Part shown: positions 1 through 11,465 of the stretch, in pieces | Layout: every line of letters starts with the position of its first letter | Position numbering within the stretch: position 1 is the first letter of the stretch | From: Carya illinoinensis | Taxonomy: Eukaryota; Streptophyta; Magnoliopsida; Fagales; Juglandaceae | Length of the DNA stretch: 64,000 nt | Direction: 5' to 3' | Assembly (NCBI RefSeq): GCF_018687715.1 | Contig: NC_056762.1 | Span: forward strand, 32,538,864 to 32,602,863 | Notes under the pieces: generated by a model | What the model saw: only the letters and a program-made list of their open reading frames with translations | The model's database searches: none | Told to the model about the DNA's origin: nothing | Position numbers and translations under genes: made by a program

Positions 1-1124
1 GATTTATATATATATATATATGTATATTGGATCAGCAAGAGAAACTACTAAAATAGGCAACAAAAAAATAATCCTATTTTTCTTGTAACGTGTACTGAGC
101 AATCATACGAGTTATCAATGATATGAATACAAATAGAGGTTTATTTTAAAAAAATGTGTACTGAGCAATAAACGGAAGTCGGTGAAGCACGAGTGAGGCT
201 GACCCCACGTTGGAGCATTCACGGGCAAGCACTTGCATCGCGGCATTGACTTCCGATCATACGACAGTGAGTCCACTCGCAGAGATGTGAACAGCGGGCC
301 ACCCGGTGTCCCTGGCGTAGCCGGAGCTGACTCCGGTGGCGTACCTGCCTCTGGTTCCGGCATTTCTTAATTTCTGTAACCTTAATGAATAATAAACAAA
401 GAAGATCTTTTTTTTTTTGGGTGATTGGATACTGGGAAAGCGAGATAGATGTAAATTACATGATTCGGTGATTTTTATAAAATTGTCGCTACACTAGAAT
501 TATAATCTTGGCCAGGATAGGTAACCCAAAAGAAGACAGCTAAGATATTTGACTACGGCAGCATTATGAACTCGATGAAAGTACTGGGTAACACTTTTGA
601 TTTTTCTTCTTTCTTTTTCTGGGTTTTTTGGGATGAGTGGGAAGAAAATTATATGTTTTTGAGGCTTTTGGGAATGAATTTTGTTATATACAAGTAAAGT
701 CGTGTAATAACCTGCGTACTAATACTAATTCTTTCATATTTAAAATTTAAATTAGTACTATTTTTAATAAAATCTATTTTTTGATCAATCACATTAAATT
801 AATATATAATTGTGCTTGCAACTAGATTTTTCTTCTATAAATTTACTGCTAAGGAATAGGCCGACTGAAGCGAGTCAGGATATACAGAACTATATATCAC
901 TAAAAGAAAGATAACTTTAATTCTTCAAACATGCAGAAAAAAAAACACTTGTTTTTTCGGTTTTTTGGATGAATATATATTATATTCTGTGATTGAGTAG
1001 GGAAGGCAGACTTTACATGCTGGAAAGGTTTTTATGGAGGTATGTTCAAGGAAGGATGCTGAAAACTGAGGGATCCAGCTTCAAACTCAAATTCACCCAA
1101 ATTCACCCGCAAAGTTATAGCTGA

Positions 1125-1150
1125 ATATATATATATATATATATATATAT
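1125..1150. repeat. (AT)13 microsatellite
   Basis: An uninterrupted AT dinucleotide run, read directly from the sequence. Confidence 0.95.
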
Positions 1151-1235
1151 GCCAGGGGAGATGAAAAGAAAACCTGAAAGAAACTCGATCAATTCAGCAT
1201 GCAAAAGAAGAAGAGGAAAGGAATATATGCAGACA

Positions 1236-1238
<3 letters not shown>

Positions 1239-1291
<53 letters not shown>
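1239..1291. repeat. (GA)26 microsatellite
   Basis: An uninterrupted GA dinucleotide run of about 53 bp. It produces spurious arginine/glutamate and serine/leucine ORFs on the two strands. Confidence 0.97.
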
Positions 1292-1294
<3 letters not shown>

Positions 1295-1478
1295 CACAAA
1301 AGGAGGATTAGAAGCGGCAGTTCAATTCCAGAGCTAATGCATAAATGCATGGCCGTATATATATATAAGAAAAAAGGAGGCCAAGGCCCAAGAGTCACTC
1401 CAATTCATATTATTCAGAAAAAGTCAATGCACATCCCATCACTTAAGCAAGCAAAGGCTACTTTACACATAAGGCTAG

Positions 1479-1622
1479 TGTTGGAGACGTGTTTCACTTT
1501 CAATCTTTTACTAATCAGCCGATCTTTGTTGATGAAATTCAAGGGAGGTTCCTCTTACAAACACTCCGATGCTAAAGTCAGTTAAGAGGTGTTTGTATCT
1601 GAGATCTCAAAGATTACCTGTA
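1479..1622 (-). repeat. Tat element 3' LTR, outer part
   Basis: Homologous to the start of the right LTR at 21450, with shared words such as TTGTTGATGAAA and CAAAGATTACCTGTA. It breaks off at CTGTA (1618-1622), the target site of the Copia insertion. The LTR resumes at 11466. Confidence 0.95.
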
Positions 1623-2000
1623 TATAAGAATGCACAGTGGAAAGTACCTCAAGCTCAGCTTATAAAGTTACTCCACAAGTTTCTCCAGATTGATAAAAGT
1701 TTTCACTTAGTGGTAAAGCATACTACTAGAGTAACGCTTTAACAATCCACAGCCTAAATACTATCTTAAGAGAGAGAGCTTTTTTACTTTTTCTGATGAT
1801 TCCCAAGAATCAAAAGAGGGGGGCTATATATAGCCCCTTACACGGCTGGCCTTAAAGGCCAGCCTTAAACTGCCATTTATTTTGTAGAAACGCATGGCTT
1901 TAAGCCATGCGTTATAAGCAAATAACGCATGGCTTAAAGCCATGCATTAGGCAGTAGTAAAGGAGGGGTTTGCCCCACGTGGGCGCCCCTCCAATTAACA
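1623..2000 (-). repeat. Copia 3' LTR
   Basis: Runs from TATAAGAATGC (TG mutated to TA) to CCAATTAACA. It contains two near-palindromic hairpin units built on GCATGGCTTTAAGCCATGC at about 1892-1947, and a GGCCAGCC/GGCTGGCC pair just before them. Confidence 0.95.
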
Positions 2001-2010
2001 TCTCCCACTC
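2001..2010 (-). promoter_or_regulatory. Copia polypurine tract
   Basis: The minus strand reads GAGTGGGAGA directly upstream of the 3' LTR, the expected place and composition for plus-strand DNA priming. Confidence 0.75.
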
Positions 2011-3079
2011 GCACACAGTGGGCATGACCCCAGGTCAGCATTTCTCTAATGTTCTCAATCTTATTCATGCAAGTAAACAGGCCGTGCGACCACCAAGCAT
2101 ATCTTATAGAAAGGTGAGAGTACATACACTAAATCTCTCCCAGAGAAGACTAGCATAGTAACATCCCTAAAGTGTTTGGTTATGTCCTAGACTCATTCGA
2201 TTGCATCAGTTCAAGCATTTTTGAAACCCTATTGAGTTTCAGAAAACTCAGAACAATGCTTGACTATATCTAAATCATTTCAATATGTTTACAACCTTAG
2301 TTGCTACCAGTATGTAGCGTCATAGTTTGATGTCAGCAAACACTATCGAAGATGCGATATCGAAGAATCTTCCCTTTGCACTCATATCATTCAATTTTGG
2401 TTAAACCGCTTTCCCAGCAATGCCTCTTTAGACCGTATTAATCATGGCCATAGACAACATGCCAAAGTAGCAGACTTTATAACCTCCATCTTGTGACATA
2501 GTCAAAAGTAAAGGACACTTAAAAAAAAAAATGAGACTCACACAGTGAGAAAGAGGGGAACCATTTACTCACTTACTCATTTGGTCGAATAAGCACATGT
2601 AGTATGAAACACATGCTACGGTGGATTTCTCTTTTTTTAAAAAGCATATGTCTATATCAACACCGTACAGATCTTAGTCTAGCTGCTCCTTAAGCGTCTA
2701 ACCCGAGTTCCTCTATTTGCTCGCTTCCAAGGTGTCAAAGAGGATCTCACATCTGGCTAACCACAGGTTACATAAGTTGTGGGGTAACCCATGCATAGTC
2801 CTCTCATTGGACTTGATCTTAGCTCCCACTAAAATGACATATCTTTGTGTCTACTAACTTATCCATTTGGACAAGTATGTAAGAACACAATGTCTCATCT
2901 CTACTCGCTTCTCAAGCGCTAGAGGCGATCGCTGGTGTGAGTGAGCCGATCTTAGCCTGTTGATATATCTTGTGTATCAATTAGAAAGACAATACGATAA
3001 AGACAATAACTGAATCATATTGTATTAATATCTCAAAGGAAAGGTTACATCTAAATGTCATTTGAAACACAAAATACAT
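2011..3079 (-). other. Copia 3' untranslated region
   Basis: About 1.07 kb between the RNase H stop and the polypurine tract. No ORF with a recognisable domain. It is probably untranslated retrotransposon sequence or decayed coding sequence. Confidence 0.6.
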
Positions 3080-6000
3080 TTACAGTCTACGCAGTCCTAG
3101 ATTCCTAACATGAGCCTCAAAGACATCTCTTGCTATGGGCTTCGTTAAGGGATCAGCAACCATGCGACTTGTAGAGAGGTGTTTCAAAACCACTTCCTTT
3201 TGCGCTACCATGTCTCTGATGTAGTGATATCTGATATCTATGTGTTTGGTTCTTCCATGATACTTAGATTCCTTAGCATATGCGAGAGCAACAGTGCTAT
3301 CGCATAATATTGTCACCGGATCTGAAGAATCCGTGCCAATGTCTAAATGCTTGAGGAATCTCCGTAACCAAACAGCTTCTTGAATCGCTGCAGAACAAGC
3401 TATGTATTCTGCCTCCATGGTGGATAAAGCTATACAGGGTTGTTTCTTGCTGCTCTATGTAATGGCGCCATTGTTGAGCAGAAAGGCATACCCAATGGCT
3501 GATTTACGCTCATCTAGGTCACTGCCCCAGTTGGCATTGCTATAACCTTTTAGCTGCAAATCTGAACCTTAATAGCACATCACATAGTCTGCAGTTCCCT
3601 TGAGATATCGCATAATCTTCTTGACTGCTTTCCAGTGAGCCAGTCCAGGGTTAGATTGGAATCTACTCACTAAGCCAACTGCATAGCATATGTCAGGCCG
3701 AGTACACATCATTGCGTACATCAGACTACCCACAGCGTTAGCATAAGGGACACGGGCCATCTTTTCCTTTTCTATTTGAGTCTTAGGACACAACTCTTTA
3801 GATAAGTTCTCGCTTTTTGTAACAGGGGTGTCAATGGGTTTACATTCATTCATTAGGAAACGCTCGAGGACTTTCTTTATGTAAGTCTATTGGGACAAAC
3901 ACAAAAGTCTCTTTGAGCGATCTTTGTAGATCTTAACTCCCAGAATGTATTTTGTTTCACCCATATCCTTCATCTCAAAATTGAAGGATAACCACTCTTT
4001 TGTGGCTACTATCAACCCTTTATCATTTCCAGCTAGTAGTATGTCGTCAACATATAATGACAACATAATGAAACTCTTCTTGGACCTTTTGACATAGACA
4101 CAATGGTCTTCTGTGATCATCGTAAACCCATTCGAAAGAATGGCTCGATGGAATCTGAGATACCATTGCCTAGATGATTGTTTGAGGCCATATATTGATC
4201 GTTTGAGCTTGCACACTTTGCGCTCTTGACCTTTGACCACAAAACCCGTTGGTTGATCCATATAGATCTCCTCATCTAATTCTCCATTGAGAAATGCTGT
4301 CTTAACATCCATTTGGTAGAGTTCCAAATCCATATTTGCTACTATAGTTAGAATCAGGAGAATTGAAGCAAACCTCACCACTGGTGAAAAAGTTTCCTCA
4401 TAGTCTATACCCTCCCTGTTGGGTATATCCTTTCACCATTAAGCGAGTTTTGTACTTATCTATCGATCCATCTGACTTGCGTTTGACTTTAAGAACCCAT
4501 TTGTTCCAATAGTCTTACGCCCTGTCGGTAGATCAACGAGATCCCAGACTTGGTTAGTCTTCATAGACTCAATTTCATCATTAAGAGCTTTCATCCACTC
4601 ATCTTTAGTAGAAGATGAGAGAGCCTCATGAATTGTCCTAGGCTCATCATCATCATGCAGAGCTATCATAAAAGTTTCCCCTTCAATCTCAAAACGACGA
4701 CGATGAATACTTTCACGTGTACTTCTACGCTGCTGAGGTTGTTGTGGTTGATTGACAAGCGGTGTGCTCCCACTCGGATTTAAGTCCCTTTTATCATTTG
4801 TAGGAGCTTGAAGAATTTCTTCCTCATTCTCAACTAAATTCTTTGGGGCACTTTCCTCTTGTTCCACAATCTCATGAAGTTCTAAACTCCTATCAACCTC
4901 ACCTCTACTTGGAAATTCATTTTCAATGAAGTCCACATCTCGTGATTCAATCTCAGTTACACTCCCATTAGTTTGTTCACCTATTAACACGTACCCTTTA
5001 GAGTGTTCTAAGTACCTTATAAAGATACACTTCTTCCCTCTAGGGCCTAATTTCCCATACTTATGAGAAAGATCATGAACAAAACCCGTTGAACCCCATG
5101 GCCGCAAGTTACTCAAATTGGGTTTCTCGCCGGTCTATAGTTCATATGGGGTGGCAGTTACTGATTTGGAGGGCACTCGGTTAAGAATGTAGGCAACAGT
5201 CAAAAGTGCATCCCCCCAAAAAGAAATTGGTAGGTTTGCTTGCGCCATCATTGACCTAACCATCTCAAGCAGTGTTCGATTTCTCCTTTCTGTCACACCA
5301 TTTTGCTGTGGCGTACTCGGCATCGTTAACTGTCTTTTGATTCCTTTTTCATCACAAAGCCTTTTAAATTGCTCAGAGAGATATTCTCGTCCTCGGTCAG
5401 TTCTTAGAGTTTTTAAACTCTTATCTAACTGATTCTCAACCATTCTTAGAAATCGCCTAAAACATTCCAATGCTTCAAACTTATGGGAGATTAAGTAGAC
5501 ATGACCATAACATGAAAAATCATCTATAAAAGTGATGAAGTAGACACCTTCGTGTCTTGCCCTCACACTCATTGGACCACAGATGTCTGAGTGGACTAAT
5601 TGCAGTGGAAAAGATGCCCTAGTGGCTTTTCCAAACGGTTTTCTCTTAGCTTTTCCCTTTAGAAAATGTTCACATGTGGGCAAGATGACCTTAGCGAGAT
5701 TGCCTATCAGGCCTTCTCTAGCTAATCGAGTCATTCTATCTTGCCCTATATGGCCAAGCCTAGCATGCCATGTGTATGAATCCAAATTATCAATAGATGA
5801 AGAAAGAAAAGCAATAGATTCATTTATATTAGAATAAACCAAATCCAATATCATAAAACCGTCTTGAAGAAAAGCATTGTCATAAAACACATGGTCCAAA
5901 TGAAAGGAAACATAATTGTTTTAAAAAATAATCCGAAAATCAAGTTTTAATAGAGTAACAACTGAAAGTAAGTTTTATCGGATCTCGGGAGCGTATAGCA

Positions 6001-6423
6001 CATTGTGGAGGAAAAGAGTGCGGCCACCCTACAAGTCCAACTTGTAGGTACCAAGTCCCAGTACGTCCACGCTAGCTCTATTCCCCACCTTGATATCACG
6101 GCTCCCAGTTGGAATCCGGCGATACTCCACAAATTCGACTCTATCTCGCGCTATGTGCTCGGTCGCTCCTGAATCAACAGTCCATAAAGGATAGGAGTCA
6201 GCAACCATCACATGGCTAGTTACAAAAACAATGCGAGAAAAGTCAGAGTGTACCTTCTTCGGGTCAGTGCAGTTACGAGCGAAGTGGCCAATCTTTCCGC
6301 AGTTGAAGCACTCTAATTTTGACTTGTTTTTCCCGCGCTTGCCCCTCTTGGTGCGCTGAGAAGTTTCTGACACTTTTTTAATATGTCCAGCAGCCACTCC
6401 ATTCTTGGACTTCTTGCGCTTAG
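3080..6423 (-). pseudogene. Copia pol: zinc knuckle, protease, integrase, RT, RNase H (broken)
   Basis: Reading leftward from the hAT insertion: zinc knuckle CFNCGKIGHFARNC, protease DSGATEHI, a pre-integrase block around WHARLGHIG, an integrase core (SDICGP, DRGREY, STPQQNG, NRTLLEM), the Copia RT (MDVKTAFLNGEL, YIYGL-type motif, YVDDILL) and RNase H ending near 3080 (MEAEYIA, LCDSTVAL, KHIDIRYHYI). Most of the region sits in one frame cut by in-frame stops. One stop, TAG at 5135-5137, sits where related proteins have Trp (TGG to TAG). Near 4505 a base loss shifts the frame, which returns before 4381. The polyprotein would have carried out reverse transcription and integration of the Copia. 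It is no longer translatable as a whole. Confidence 0.93.
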
Positions 6424-6649
6424 TAGGGCTGAGCAGAAATCTGAAAATCCGACTCCGGCTCCGTCTCCGCTCCGGCTCCGCTCCGACTCCACTCCGATTC
6501 CGACGAATCGGAGTCGGAGTCGGAGTTTTTTTTTCCCTGGAAGTCGGAGTCAGAGTCGGAGTCGGAGGTGGAGGTGTCCCGACTCCGACTCCGCTCCCAT
6601 CCGACTCCGACACACCGACTCCGACTCCGATATTGTGCATATTTTATAA

Positions 6650-7925
6650 AAATATGTGTTATCAATATATTAACATCTAATAAATAATAATGTATAAACA
6701 TTATAATGAATAATATAAGTTAATATAGTTAGTATAAGTTAATTTACATTACTAATTTACTATAAGTTACTATAAGTTAATATAGTTATTAGTTACACTA
6801 TAAGTTACTAATTACTATACCTTATATAGTTAGTTTACATTACTAATTTACTATAAGTTATTATAAGTTAATATAGTTACTATATAAGTTACCATACCTA
6901 GTGCCTTAATTTACATTACTAATTTACTATAAGTTACTATAAATTACTATACCTTATATAGTTAATTTACATTACTAATTTACTATAAGTTACTATATAA
7001 GTTACTATATAAGTTACTATAGCTTATTTTATATTTAACATTACTAGTTTACTATAAGTCAATATATAATATATAGTTACATATATACTATATATATATT
7101 AAGGGCTTATATAGTATATAGTTACTATAATATGTATTTTTTATGTATTAATCATATGTATTTATATGTTTTATATAACTATACCTTATATAGTTAATTG
7201 ACATTACTAATTTACTATAAGTTACTATATAATAATATAGTTACTATATAAGTTACTATACCTTATATAGTTAATTGACATTACTAATTTACTATAAGTT
7301 ACTATATAATAATATAGTTACTATATAAGTTACTATACCTTATTTAATTAATTTACATTACTAATTTACTATAAGTTACTATATAAGTTATTATATAAGT
7401 TACTATAGCTTATTTTATATTTTATATTACTAATTTAATATAAGTTAATATAGACTATATAGTTACTATATAAGTTACTATAGCTTGTTTTATATTTTAC
7501 AATTTACTTTACTAGTTTACTATAAGTTAATATATAATATATAGTATATATAGTAACTTATATAGTATATATAATATATATAGTTATACTTATATAATAT
7601 AATATATATAGTTATATATTAACTTACTAATTAACTATACTTATATAATATATATAGTTATACTTATATACTATAATATATATTTATAGTTACATATTAA
7701 CTTACTAATTAACTATACTTATATAATATATATATAGTTATACTTATATACTATAATGTATATAGTTATATATTAACTTACTAATTAACTATACTTATAT
7801 AATATATATATATAGTTATACTTATATACAATAATATATATAGTATATTATACTTATATACTATAATATATATAGTTATATTATATATAATAGTATAGTT
7901 AATAGTATACTATAACTATAGGGCC
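6650..7925. repeat. AT-rich TAAGTTACTATA repeat zone inside the hAT
   Basis: Dispersed, imperfect tandem copies of words such as ACTATAAGTTACTATA and TTACATTACTAATTTACTATAAG run for about 1.3 kb and grade into TATATA runs. There are no genes. The zone looks like expansion of a short AT-rich unit. Confidence 0.85.
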
Positions 7926-8934
7926 ACCCCACTTCACTATCTACGTCTGCTCTTCTACTCTCGCTCAGAGTGAGTAACAGACACTGTCCCAACCAAATTG
8001 TTTCGTTTTCCTCACTCGTTTAACAGGACGTGAATTCAATAACATTTTTGTTTTTTGTATTTTTTTTTATATCATATCTATGATTCTATTTATATATGAA
8101 TATATATTGGAGCGTGCATCTAGGAATTCGTGTCAGGAGTGTCAACCACGCGTCATCGACAACCCCTCTACGCGGTCAGATTCACTTTGAAGGAGGTTTT
8201 GTGAATTTCACTTGCATCTGAATTTCATTTGGGTGTCATTTCCAAGAAATACTAAACACTCTTTTGAATGCTTGGACTTTGACTAAAAGTGAAAGCAATG
8301 AAAGAGCGAAGAAGAAAAGTCGCACTTTCCTCCCTCCTTCTTGTGCCCGTACCCTTCCTGAAGCAAATAAAAAGAGCGACCCCCTCGTCTTTCCTCCCAT
8401 CTCAAGTTACCAATCGAGGACTTCTCGATTTTCAGCTCCTTTAACAAACAAACCCACAATTCTCTTCCTTCATTTATATCCAGTACATACTAAGTAGTCA
8501 AAGGTATGCTGTTTGCTTTTTTTTTTTTTTTTGGTTAAAGGAATAAAGTTTTGGTTTTGATGCTTCCAGAAAATGTGGGGTTTGATTTTTTGGACTAAAG
8601 CTGTAGCATTTTGATTCTGGGTTGGGTTGTATGTACCAGTTATCTGGTGCTTGTGCTATAGTTCCAGTTTCTTCCCTTTCTTTAGGGATAGGGTCACTGC
8701 ACTCCATTGTGCCATTGCTGGTGGTACCAATTAAAGTAGAGCACCGACTTCCCCCTCCAAAGCTTTGGACTTGCGAGACCACCACTAAAAGGAGAAGACC
8801 CAGTCCACGTTTCACTGAAAACTATTTCAGTTTCTTCTCTCCAATCAACTCCTCCAGCCGTCGCCCCGAGTCCCACGCCGTCGCAGATCTGGGTCATCGC
8901 ACGGTGCCCACTGCCCTCCCACGGTCTCACTGAC
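7926..8934 (+). other. Complex unique segment inside the hAT, possible captured host sequence
   Basis: This segment has balanced composition, unlike the zones on either side. It includes a CT-rich stretch, a TTTATATCC word near 8475, and a donor-like AAAG/GTATGC junction near 8502 followed by a T-rich stretch. Short ORFs exist (for example 8622-8933) but match nothing I know. A captured promoter and first exon of a host gene is one reading. I cannot name the gene. Confidence 0.35.
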
Positions 8935-9087
8935 TCCGCTCCGACAAGTCGGAGTCGGAGCCGGAGCGGAGCATATAGCCTTCGGAGCCGGAGCCGGAGT
9001 CGGAGGTCGGACTCGGCCTCCGACAAAGTCGGAGTTGGAGTTGGAGGACCCAGATACCGACTCCGGTTGCATCGGTGCTCAGCCCTA

Positions 9088-9772
9088 GCGCTTAGGCCTT
9101 GATGCCTTGCGCGAACCAACATTAGCCACATAGGCTGTATGATTGGGCTTAGTAGTCTCTAGGCGCCCACCCTCCAATTCCAAATGACGCGAGACATCAT
9201 CAAAGTCTTTGATATTCTCGTTATGCGTTAAGTTTTGGCTCATCTTCTCCCAAGAATTCAGTAGTGATCTTATCGCTGCCTGTACTTGCTGTTCATCTGT
9301 CAGGTTGTTTCCTGCTGACCTAAGTTCGCAGATCATAGTTGACATAGCCTTAAGATGCTGCTTCATCGTGTGGTCAGAGCGCATCTTATAGGAGTCGAAC
9401 CTCATGGTTAATCCACGCAACCTAGTGGCTGAAGTTCCACCAAACTTCAACTTCAAAGCCTCCCACATGCTTTGGGCAGTGTCATAGACCTCGAACTCAC
9501 ACATTAGATCATTGTGCATGCTGCTTAGCATAATTATGCGCACACACCGATTTTTCTTAGCCTATTGGGTATAGGCTTGTTGATCTACCTTGTGTTGTTC
9601 CGAGTTCCCTTCCTCGGGCATAGTAAGGGTGTGAGATAAGGCCTCCAAGACCTCTTGCTCATCTAAGACATATTGGATGAGCAAGTCCAATATGCAAAGA
9701 TAATATGTCATAGTTTTCCCCATCTAATTTCTCTTATTTGTTTAAGTCGGCAACAATATTCTTGGATGCCAT
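9088..9772 (-). pseudogene. Copia gag (broken)
   Basis: A leftward gag of the UBN2/retrotran_gag type, with motifs WEALKLKFGG, RGLTMRFDSYKM and HLKAMSTMICELR. The likely original start is the ATG at 9772-9770 (MASKNIV). It is followed by an in-frame TAA after about 12 codons and a frameshift before 9543. At 9088 the frame runs into the hAT, whose TAGGGC terminus provides a stop codon. Gag would form the particle that packages the Copia RNA. Confidence 0.9.
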
Positions 9773-10205
9773 TTCACTACAATACGCAAAGAAGGGATAT
9801 TACTCACATACCTAAGAAATCTGCCGCGTCCTTTCAATTTAGAAATAGAATAATTTAGACATGTCGCAAGATCGAAAAATCGCTAGACTTCAGAATCATC
9901 TCTTGCGCCACAATATCCAATTATTAGATTTCTAACTCAATTCCCGCACAAATTAAAAAAAAAAAAACAAATATGGGAGAATTTATCATCATAAATCTCA
10001 ACCATACTCCCACTATCTTAAGTAGTCATCTAGGCCTAGTCACATTTAATCTATAACATTAAATAAAAGACCATATGTAATATAACAATACATTTAAGCA
10101 TATATTAAATCATGCCAACTTTTTTTTTATTATTATAAAATTTATTATTATTTAACCAAAAAAAAAAATTATAAAAACATTTAAAATCCCCACCTAAACC
10201 AAAGA

Positions 10206-10280
10206 ATATTCGCAGCCCAGTGGTGCACCCTCTCCTTAGTTTAGTGGTAGGTCTTGGGTTCAAAACCCATTTGTGCCACT
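10206..10280 (+). repeat. tRNA-related SINE-like fragment
   Basis: Contains a box-B-like GGTTCAAAACC at about 10258-10268, preceded by AGTGGTGCACCCTCTCC and TTAGTGGTAGG words typical of tRNA-derived SINE heads. No clear target duplication or tail was found, so only a fragment is claimed. Confidence 0.5.
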
Positions 10281-10281
10281 T

Positions 10282-10651
10282 TATTTTTTTTTCGATTTTT
10301 AATAAAAAAAAACTTCCAGAAAAAAACACTGGGCTTAAAAGCCCAGCCCATTTTTTTTCTTTTTTCTTAAACCCAAAAACATAGTGGGCCGAAGGGCCCA
10401 AGCCCAACCCGGCCCATCAGTAGATGACTCAAGTCATCTTCTTCCTCCCGCAAGTTATTGTTCACGTATTTTTTTTTCGATTTTTAATAAAAAAAAACTT
10501 CCAGAAAAAAACACTGGGCTTAAAAGCCCAGCCCATTTTTTTTTCTTTTTTCTTAAACCCAAAAACATAGTGGGCTAAAGGGCCCAAGCCCAACCCGGCC
10601 CATCAGTAGATGACTCAAGTCATCTTCTTCCTCCCGCAAGTTACTGTTCAC
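10282..10651. repeat. 185-bp tandem duplication in the Copia leader
   Basis: Two nearly identical units of 185 bp. Shared landmarks such as CGATTTTTAATAAAAA recur exactly 185 bp apart (10293 and 10478). Each unit includes the hairpin CTGGGCTTAAAAGCCCAG and ends with TTCTTCCTCCCGCAAGTTA. Confidence 0.92.
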
Positions 10652-10689
10652 GTGAATAGTAACTCGAGAAAAAAATTTTTTAGTTGCCG

Positions 10690-10960
10690 TTTATGGACCT
10701 CACCTGGGCCGCCAATCGTCGGAAACTGCTTCCAGAGGAAGCTGGGTGCTGCCGCAGCACCGAGCCGGCACTACTCTGGTGCACGCAGCACCGAGGCGGT
10801 GCTACAGGTGCCTCCATGGTGCATGGAGCACCGTGGGCACCTGCTGGTGCGCATTGCACCTCCCACGTATGGGTGGTGCACGCTGCACCACCGAGAGCAG
10901 AGGTGGTGCTCGCTGCACCACCGTGTGTGGGTGGTGAGCGCAGCACTGCTGCATAGCGCT
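10690..10960. repeat. GC-rich zone of GGTGC/GCACC inverted words
   Basis: Dense alternation of GGTGC/GTGGTGC and GCACC/GCAGCAC words on one strand, which can fold into many short hairpins. Its composition differs sharply from the AT-rich leader around it. Frames on both strands are by-products of the repetition. Confidence 0.7.
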
Positions 10961-11068
10961 TCAGCCAATTTTTTTTTTTTAAGAAAACACTGCAGCACCA
11001 CATGTGCGCGAAAAAAAAAACACAGTTTATATGCATATGCCAAAAAGAAACTGGAAGCAATTATAAAT

Positions 11069-11080
11069 GCTCTGGTACCA
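11069..11080 (-). promoter_or_regulatory. Copia primer-binding site
   Basis: The minus strand reads TGGTACCAGAGC, one base from the common plant initiator tRNA-Met site TGGTATCAGAGC, one base from the 5' LTR end. Confidence 0.85.
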
Positions 11081-11081
11081 A

Positions 11082-11460
11082 TGTAAGAATGCACAGTGGA
11101 GAATACCTCAAGCTTAGCTTATAAAGTTGTTTCACAAGTTTCTCCAGATCGATAAAAGTTTTCACTTAGTGGTAAAGCGTATTACTAGAGTAACGCTTTA
11201 ACAATTCACAGCCTAAATACTATCTTAAGAGAGAGAGCTTTTTTATTTTTTCTGATGATTCCCAAGAATCAAAAGAGGGGGGCTATATATAGCCCCCTAC
11301 ACGGCTGGCCTTTAAGGCCCAGCCTTAAACTGCCATTTATTTTGCAGAAACGCATGGCTTTAAGCCATGGGTTATAAGCAAATAATGCATGGCTTAAAGC
11401 CATGCGTTAGGTAGTAGTAAAGGAGGGGTCTACCCCATGTGGGCGCCCCTCCAATTAACA
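11082..11460 (-). repeat. Copia 5' LTR
   Basis: 379 bp from TGTAAGAATG to CCAATTAACA, homologous throughout to 1623-2000, including the same GCATGGCTTTAAGCCATG hairpins. Followed by the target duplication CTGTA. Confidence 0.96.
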
Positions 11461-11465
11461 CTGTA

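Larger units (their letters stand above)
1..1473. other. Left flank, no gene recognised
   Basis: This AT-rich stretch lies outside the first retrotransposon. It holds short TA runs at the very start, poly-T and poly-A tracts, and the AT and GA microsatellites listed separately. The reading frames here are short, and several only translate the microsatellites (RERERE or SLSLSL repeats). I see no protein domain, RNA gene or TE terminus. It ends at GCTAG (1474-1478), the target duplication of the Gypsy element. Confidence 0.6.
6424..9087. mobile_element. Non-autonomous hAT element inside Copia gag
   Basis: Perfect 12-bp terminal inverted repeats TAGGGCTGAGCA are flanked by the 8-bp duplication GCGCTTAG (6416-6423 and 9088-9095), the hAT hallmark. 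Removing the element plus one duplication rejoins the gag frame exactly. Subterminal zones (about 6450-6630 and 8935-9065) consist of CGGAGT/GACTCCG words facing each other. The interior has a 1.3-kb AT-rich zone and a more complex segment at about 7920-8930. No transposase ORF is visible, so movement must have depended on another element. Leftward frames translating the CGGAGT words are artefacts. Confidence 0.95.
9773..11068 (-). other. Copia 5' leader, no gene
   Basis: About 1.3 kb between the PBS and gag. It contains a SINE-like fragment, a 185-bp tandem duplication and a GC-rich GGTGC/GCACC zone (listed separately), joined by AT-rich spacer with poly-A and poly-T tracts. Frames here are short and repetitive and are not supported as genes. 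Confidence 0.7.
1623..11460 (-). mobile_element. Ty1/Copia retrotransposon nested in the Gypsy LTR
   Basis: LTRs of about 378 bp lie at 1623-2000 and 11082-11460. The 5-bp target duplication CTGTA is at 1618-1622 and 11461-11465. The minus-strand initiator-tRNA-Met type PBS next to the right LTR and a polypurine tract next to the left LTR set a leftward orientation. Gene order is gag, zinc knuckle, protease, integrase, RT, RNase H, which is the Copia order. The LTRs differ at about 23 positions by eye (about 6%). Coding is interrupted by stops, frameshifts and a hAT insertion, so the copy is dead. Confidence 0.96.

Noticed and set aside
1149..1585. Overlapping plus- and minus-strand ORFs rich in RE or SL dipeptides
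   Set aside because: They translate the (GA)26 microsatellite and carry no domain.
6383..6701. ORFs on both strands rich in SDSDSD or GVGVGV
   Set aside because: They are by-products of the CGGAGT words in the hAT subterminal zone.
10610..11094. ORFs of 90-158 codons on both strands in the GC-rich Copia leader
   Set aside because: Repetition of GGTGC/GCACC words produces them, and no frame is favoured.
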